From contig LUCM01009174.1 of the NCBI GenBank assembly GCA_008360955.1, positions 445,389 to 509,388 on the forward strand: a stretch of 64,000 bases of DNA. Direction: 5' to 3'. Below are positions 57,421-64,000 of this stretch, one piece after another (position 1 is the stretch's first letter; the number at the start of each line of letters is the position of its first letter). The notes under the pieces were generated by a model. It did no database searches, was not told the DNA's origin, and saw nothing but the letters and a program-made list of their open reading frames with translations. Made by a program: the position numbers and the translations under genes. Source of the stretch: Fasciolopsis buskii (Eukaryota > Platyhelminthes > Trematoda > Plagiorchiida > Fasciolidae).

Positions 57421-59395
57421 ACATTCTATTCATGTTTGACCAGAAAATTTCAGTCAGCTTCACATGATGTGACACGTTTGTTTTCCCTGATTAGGAAAGT
57501 ATTATTTATTCTCTTCGATCTGCATAATTTTGTGTTTTTCTAGACAGAAAAACACGACTTCCTTGTGCTTACTGACTTGTCAATAACTGATGCGATCACC
57601 ACAACTATTTGACATCTAAATCAAATTAAAGATACAAACGACCAATTGTCTCTTAAGATAAGTTCGTAAAACAAGACTGCGTTTGGTTTTTGTTGTTTCC
57701 ATAGCCCATGAGATTGTCGATAGGCCGGAACTAGATGTTCATAAAAATGTCAACTAGTCTTCCAAGCCTCCGGGGAGAATAAATGGTTATTTTACATCAG
57801 AACGAGATGATATTGTTTATTGTCATTTAACTTGCACGGTTCACGCAAATTTATTGCTTTTCTAATTAACCAACATCTGTCAGTGCCTTCGATTCCGTAT
57901 GAGTTTATCCATGGAAAAAGTGAAAATTGTCTCAGTTTTCCAGTTTTCCCTCGTGACGCGAAAAAACGCGGCAGTTGATTTAGGTTGAATTTATACGTCG
58001 AAAACTGGAATACATGAAAGCACTTGGGGCAACAGAGAAACCTCCGAATCTGTTTTAAACCAATAAAGATGAAACATAATAACATTGTGACTTCAAATAC
58101 ATGCTTACGCTTTAGACTACATACACAAACGTTTGGGGGTTCCTTTTCGTGGCTTTCGTTAGTTTGACTGAATAAATCACTTCGTCCGTCCACATACAAC
58201 TTTCCTAATTTGATTTAAGGTCGTTGCTAAGGTCACACAAGGTTTATATTATTTTTTAGGGAAACAATTGACAGGTGACGATCAAGAAGGAAAATTTGCT
58301 GTTAATAATTGCCGTTGTAAGACCAGTAAAATTACCCGATGAATCCCGACTTCCGTTCACCATATTCCGACTACAATTAGTCGAATTTGCACGCTGCACG
58401 AATTAAAACAAGGTTGGTATTAGTTAGATCAGTCGGTATTTCCGGTATTCGGTCGTTTTTTATCAAGATCTGATTACCATCTAGTATCCTAGTGCCCTTC
58501 AGACTTCTGTGCTGAGTAGAGCTGAGTGACACCAAGGTTATCTTGTTCACTATTTGACATGATATGCGATGGCATAGGTGAGGTCCGAAGCAGCAAAATC
58601 ATAGCTAGTTATCAGATGCGGTGTGAGAATATGAATACTTGCAACGATAAACAACTGACAAAGCCTTGGGAATGATGAGGCAAACCCGCTGCGAGGGCTA
58701 TCTTAGCCAAATGTCCAGCTGGAATCTGACAACAACCAATGTTGTACAGCATGAACAGCCTTGGCTGGATGCTCAGAGACCGAATCCAACCAGTGGGCTG
58801 CCAGCAGGATCAAACGTTGATAGTTCAGCCCTCTGGTAGAGAAAGAGGACGGTAGTGTTCATGTGAGACTAGAAACTGATAATCAAAGCTTACTACTAAG
58901 CGCAGAGTTAACAGAACATCAGAACATGTCGTGAACTCACTGACCGTTTTGTCTTTTTCTTTCTTGACGTTCATTTTAGGCACTGAGGGACTCGAATCTG
59001 CCATCAGATCTACTGGATTTCCTCTTTCCAAATCTGATCCCAGAAGTTTGAAGCATTGTGTAATGTAGTACATACAGTGTTTTCTTATCACAACTGCAAG
59101 AAAACCTGACTCATTGAACGACTGAAAAGTGCACACATTTTACAAGCCACTTATTCATGTATACCCGTCCAAAGCCTCTCTGGGTTTGTAAATCTTTTCA
59201 TACGAATTTGTAGTTAAACATAATGAATGCATGCCTAAATGTTGAGGAACTTACTGAAACGTTACGCAAATTGAATTAAAACAAATGCCACGTTATTTGG
59301 TGCATTAATGGTTGTCCATATTTCTCACAATATGCGTTTACTTCATATTTCACTTTATCTGATGCTCATGTTTGGAGACGAATCAATTTGAAGTA
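57421..59395. other. No clear feature
   Basis: A GC-richer stretch at 58680-58850 resembles old repeat sequence, but no partner copy was found in the window. The minus frame 57792-58199 lacks splice or motif support. Confidence 0.3.
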
Positions 59396-59604
59396 CTAAT
59401 GAAAAAACATTATTCGGAAATGTGCACCGTCATTAAAAAAGGCACCAGAACTAACGAACCGCAAACCAACTTGTTTTAACTTATTCAAAGAATCCATTCG
59501 TTCGTTGCGACTGAGCCAACGGAACGACTGAATCAAACCCCGGACCTCAGTGTTGGGATAACATGGAGGTCCCCTGACGCACTCTGTGATCGCCAACGGT
59601 ATCC
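59396..59604 (-). CDS. Candidate terminal exon
   Basis: A textbook minus-strand acceptor, GCTTTTCTTTTTTACCAG, lies just above 59604. It is followed by 2 nt and 68 codons to TAG: IPLAITECVRGPPCYPNTEV, then RGLIQSFRWLSRNERMDSLN, KLKQVGLRFVSSGAFFNDGA and a hydrophobic end. The mix of charged and hydrophobic residues suits a helical globular domain. A donor-like TTC|GTTAGT near 59448 is possible. No AATAAA was seen close downstream. No family is recognised. Confidence 0.42.
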
Positions 59605-60820
59605 CTGGTAAAAAAGAAAAGCAACGTAAATAAAACAAACAGACTTCGTTTTTAGTCTATTTTCTGAACAAAACGAATCCGGATTGATAAGTTTATTTCG
59701 ATTCTCTTGCGACGAGACTATCCATTGAAAGTCCCATGTATAAGTGGAAGAACATTGGTCAGTTCTGTTTCCAACTCGTTTACAAAATGCCTAACTATGC
59801 AAACTTCCTGCCCAGTCCAATCAGAATTGTCAATTAGTGGGCGCGCGCTTCGGGATTGTGAAAGAAGAAACGAGTTTAATTTTTCCATTAAATCGGTTCA
59901 AATCCAGAACGTGCCACCCCGATTTCGGGACTGTGCACTCCACCTTCAAAACACAAAGGTGCATCAGCAACTTTCCATCCATGTGTCTCAAACTGCACTG
60001 TTCTCGAGGATGAATAAAAAATCCATACCAATAGGAATGCTTACTAGAATGGGAGCAGTTCTGCCTCAAAACTGGTCGCTCTCTTTTAAAATGTGTTTTA
60101 TATTTCTCTAATGCAAAACAATTGCATTTTTCTGCCCAGGAACAACTAATGCCTTAGAAATCACAATTTAACGTGAAAAAAGGACCGATTTCACTTAGAG
60201 ACTAATTAGCAATAATTGTAAGATTGAAACAAACTTGCTTGGTTACATTCCTGGACGAAAGTGTTCACATTCGGCATATTTATAAATTCGATACAATTTG
60301 GTAAGCGTATTTGTAGGCAATCTTCCAGAAAATTGGTTTTAATGGACAAGACCTCCGAAGTGGGATCCAATTCGACCAGTTGGAACACAAGGCCAAATGT
60401 TTTCAGGAAGAACTGTCAGGATAAATTATTTTTTGGGGATTGATATTCTAACAACTATGGTATGCGTAATGCGTAACTTCAAACCTACACATCTATGCCT
60501 CCTGAGTTCTGCCAGTTGAAAAAGGAGACCAAGGCGTACGCTGTTGGGACGTGTTACCAAACGAAGAACAGCTACCCACCCAAACTGCACAGCTAGCGGA
60601 GCACATGCTTTTCAAATGTATGGATTGTGTCCAGGTGTGGGTTCGAATTCCGGCGAGGTGGACGAGTTCACACAGGTGATTCAATCTTGTACTTGTCAAA
60701 ATCTGTCAGCCAAACTGCAAAATTATTTTGCTAATATTTGTCTGTCGATCTGCAAGCAATGCTATCCAGACAATTTTAAACAAGTCATGAACGAGAAAAA
60801 ATTAGATTTTTTATATTTTA
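59605..60820. other. No clear feature
   Basis: A 134-codon plus frame at 59707-60111 is open but antisense to another frame, and has no splice or motif support. GTGGGTTCGAATTCCGGCG near 60640 is an isolated box B-like site. Confidence 0.25.
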
Positions 60821-60970
60821 CTTGAAATAACAGTGTACACCATTTTCTAGGAGAAGGCCGCAGTCAGCAGAGGGCTGCCAAGTGAGGAATTTAACCGGCG
60901 GTGGGAGGATTCGAACCTGCCCCCTTCAAGTCCAAACGCCACGACATTATCCGTTTGGCCATCGTCGGCC
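60821..60970 (-). repeat. tRNA-derived SINE, family 1
   Basis: Minus-strand copy: ATTTTACTTGAAATAACAGT then GTACACC, GGAGAAGGCCGCAG, GGGCTGCCAAGTGAGGAATT then TAACCGGCGG, box B as GGATTCGAACC (about 60907-60917), and head end CCGTTTGGCCATCG, so box A is readable (TGGCCAAACGG in minus sense). Confidence 0.9.
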
Positions 60971-62570
60971 GACGAAAGTGAAGATGACATCTGTGAAACG
61001 TTGCTTGATTGGGCTTTTCTGTCTGGTCATCAAGCCTTTTGAAATGAAACCGACTCAGATTACACTCCATTTCCCTTGTAATTGGAAATCTGTGCTCGGT
61101 TTCCATGACTAATCGTGAGTTCGGTTCGGTGTTTATCGAAAACCGGATACGCCGAGTAGAATATCACACCTCACCCGTCACTGAGTGTAATCGGAAAAAG
61201 TGAATTTTGGAAGCACTAGGACTCCGTGAGCATCTTTTTACATGATCGATTCTAAGGCGCAATCGAAAAATCAACAAATATTTCGGACGGGGATTATTGC
61301 CGAGAAATCCCAGGTGGCCAAATGAAAAGAAATATGGGTGTTTTGTTTGAATACAAATGCCATTTTACTTGAACTCCCTTGTGGTTGACTGAAAGAGGCG
61401 GCGATTGCAGGGTGAATGGCTATTTACCTACACATTTATCCGACTCTGGAAATCGATAAAAGTTAACTCTTGGCTACCTTGAGTTAACATAGGGCTCAAA
61501 AACTATTAGAAACAACCTAAAAACTTGGCCGGCAATTTGTGCCTGTCTGACAAGCATATCGATCCGCACGAGAATAGATTAAAAGTTTAGGCGTCCAGAA
61601 TAACCGGCGACGACGATCTACGAAGTCTAGTATCATCATGAATAAAAGTCTCTGCCAGAATTCTGATTTTCCCCCGAGAAAAATGTTCTCGACAAAGTCA
61701 TCAAGAGACTGCAAACAACCACTGGGACTGCACTTTTATTTTGTTGCCAGCAAGTTTCTGCATGATGTAGTAAAAATAAGCTATTTATTTTAGGTCAACA
61801 AAAAATTGTAGAGTAAAAAAACATGCACAGACAATGAAACTTGTTTATAACGTGTTGAAAATAAATCACCATGACAATATTCTCGCCAACTAATGAGTCA
61901 CATGCTCTTTTGTTAAAATAAATTATTCCCTGCAAACGCCAAAATATCAATTAATTGGAAGTTATTCTTATTTGATGAACAGCTCAAATAGCCCACGCTT
62001 GTGTGGTGATTGGAAATCGAGGACAAATACATGTAGTATCGATGAGTGGCAGATTAGTCATTTGGAGTAACTGCTGAAGTTTTTCAATCCTGGGCAAATT
62101 CACTGACTCTGAAAATATTATCTGAATCATACATGGTTTCCCTCGAGCAAATGAAATGAAAGGGTAGGTAGCTAAGGGTTGGGCTGGTAAAACAGCCTTC
62201 GTTCCCCGTTTTTCCACGCGCAAATTCGAGCCAGTTCGTGAAAGGTCTCGACTGGGGCAAATGTTAACAGTCCTGAGTGATTTCTAGGTCAATGAACCTA
62301 ATAGTTTGGTGATCACTGCCCAGGATATTTTGCGTATGATTTAAGCTTTTCTTTAAAAACGGCTTACTTTACTACTTAAATACCGTTGCCTAGAACGTCG
62401 AAAATGAAATGAGGCAAAAGCAACGTATCATCATCATTAAATGTGGTCATCCGATGCCGTGCAAAAATCGGAGTAAAATATGTTAGCTTGTTCCACAAAG
62501 TGGAGATGAACACCTTTTTGAACTTAGTTACTTTCCTTTTTTAAATAAAACGAAAATGCAAGAATTGAAT
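60971..62570. other. No clear feature
   Basis: Unique-looking AT-rich sequence with several AATAAA-like and poly-A-rich stretches near 61.8-61.9 kb, and no supported exon. Confidence 0.35.
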
Positions 62571-62626
62571 CGTGGGTGAAGTTAGACTGGATTCGAACCC
62601 ACGACCTTCAGGTTGTCGTCAAAATA
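62571..62626 (-). repeat. Family 1 SINE fragment
   Basis: Only the box B neighbourhood remains (GGTGAAGTTAGACTGGATTC then GAACCCACGACCTTCA). It lies less than 40 bp from a family 2 fragment. Confidence 0.6.
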
Positions 62627-62652
62627 TTGACTGTTCCACGACAAAAGAAATA

Positions 62653-62785
62653 ATCCTTGTTAGGAATCATCTTCACTGCATATCCATTGCCCCCGAACTG
62701 GGACGCAAACATGGGACGAAAGAATTTGAGTCGAATGCCTTAACCATTACGCCATCGGGCAGGCCCTGAAAGGTTCGTTGAAAAA
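62653..62785 (-). repeat. Family 2 SINE-like element, truncated
   Basis: Same order and strand as the 53.5 kb copy over its middle part: CCTTGTTAGGAATCATC, CCCCCGAACTGGGACGC, GAGTCGAATGCCTTAACCAT then TACGCCATCGGGCAGG, and GTTCGTTGAA. Both outer ends are lost. Confidence 0.85.
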
Positions 62786-64000
62786 TAATCCGTAGATCCA
62801 CTACAGAATGAAATCATGTGTTCCAATCATGCAAGTTTATTAGAACACAGATAGTCACGTGATTTTTACCAAAATTATTAACTGGAGGATTTTCCTCTTT
62901 GCCTCCTGTCATTTTAATTTATCAAAAGACATGCGTTCAGTGAACTGGATTTTTCAAAGTTTTCTTGTCAATGACCAAACATTCCAGACCGCTGGTAATC
63001 ATGTGAAATCTTGTGATAGCAAACTTTCTAAGAAAAACTTATGTTCAGCAGTTGTTACTCATTTTCGATCTGATTCGAGTGCATAACAGCACGCTACTAG
63101 AAACTGAGGAGCTCGTGTATTCAACCAACAGTCAACGTGGCCAGGGAAATCACCATTTCGTTGCTTCTCTGTTAACCCTTACCACTCGCTGAGGCCTCAC
63201 GAGTCAACTGGCTCAGCAGTTGAGATCTTAACGCCGGATCCGTTTGTCAGCTGGACGAAAATGCGCGCAGCGTTCAGCTATTTTGAAACGTTTTCATTAA
63301 TTCTGTCAAATTATTACACCATATCTTCCACTCCTATCAACTTGCTTTGTAGACAGAAGAAATTGGAACCGTACAGGCAACCAGGAATAGAGGGTACGCA
63401 ATTTGTTGCCGCTTGAGGTATCAATCACACTAATGCAATGGACAATTTCATATCCCCCTTGGGCCCCAATTGTGTAATTTTAACGGGTGCATTCACCTTA
63501 ATGAGATCTCCCCCGAATCAATCATAGAAAATTCGCAGCCCTATTCTAATACGATTGGGTTCAGTTCAGTTAAACGCCATCTGTTGGCATGCACGGCGGA
63601 AATTTGCACAAGTAATTCGGACAATCATTTTGACAATCTCGAGTTGGTGATGCCCAAAACACATTTGAATAATTGCATCGAGAGGCATGGAGTCTTAATT
63701 CTTTCGAATTTTTGAACAAGTGCTCACAAGAAAAAACGAGCAAATCAACTTTTATCTAAGTCAATCTTCCTAAGTGAGAACAGCGCTTCAATAAAATAAA
63801 CTGACAGTTATTTAATGATTGATATCCCCCCGGGCTAGATTGCGTTCAAATGTGATTCCTGAAAGAGACTCAGTCCGGTAGACAGGGAAAGGAACATGCA
63901 TGTGCGCCAAAATCTCGTGGACAGATACACTTTCACAGATGGTAGTTTATCATATTCACTTATCTCAGCCATCAACCACAGCTTTGATTCTTATTGATAT
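62786..64000. other. No clear feature
   Basis: Plus frames at 62859-63086 and 63470-63715 are open but have no convincing splice sites. Confidence 0.3.

Overview
The window looks like nuclear DNA of an animal with sparse coding content, most likely a flatworm of the fluke type. Three things point that way: AT-rich sequence with no long intact genes, several copies of tRNA-derived SINEs, and a decayed BEL/Pao LTR retrotransposon, a superfamily found only in metazoans. The organism is inferred and no species can be named. There are no rRNA genes, intact tRNA genes, operons or CRISPR arrays.

The best supported content is repetitive. A BEL/Pao element on the minus strand (39881-44963) has both LTRs, gag with zinc knuckles, protease, RNase H, integrase and the C-terminal pol domain. 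It has lost the whole reverse-transcriptase core and carries many stops and frameshifts. Two tRNA-derived SINE families are scattered through the window: family 1 at 4.2, 7.6, 12.6, 24.8, 33.6, 60.9 and 62.6 kb, and family 2 at 25.1, 53.5 and 62.7 kb. The 25.1 kb copy of family 2 has an inverted half. A small fold-back (MITE-like) family is present at 35.1 and 39.6 kb. A LINE reverse-transcriptase remnant lies at the left edge. CA/TG microsatellites lie at 7.0, 17.6 and 25.8 kb.

Protein-coding content is harder to see because genes of this kind are split into small exons by long introns. I judged exons from acceptor and donor sites, reading phase and composition. The strongest model is a compact three-exon gene at 36688-38098 (plus): all junctions are phase 0, both donors are GTAAGA, and AATAAA lies 52 nt after the stop. 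Other candidates are a two-exon 3' end on the minus strand at 31.1-31.7 kb, a phase-compatible pair at 27.6/29.1 kb (plus), a 170-codon minus ORF at 11.4-11.9 kb with a possible degenerate SET domain, and single exons at 2.2, 6.4, 9.3, 46.1, 55.3, 55.5, 57.3 and 59.5 kb. Open frames of 60-110 codons arise by chance in DNA of this composition, and a good acceptor is often followed by one. Most single-exon calls are therefore hypotheses, and their confidence values reflect that.

No pathway or operon logic can be read from the window. Its main biological interest is transposable-element decay and rearrangement: the in-frame loss of the RT core, the inverted SINE, the fold-back family, and SINE fragments lying next to each other near 62.6 kb.
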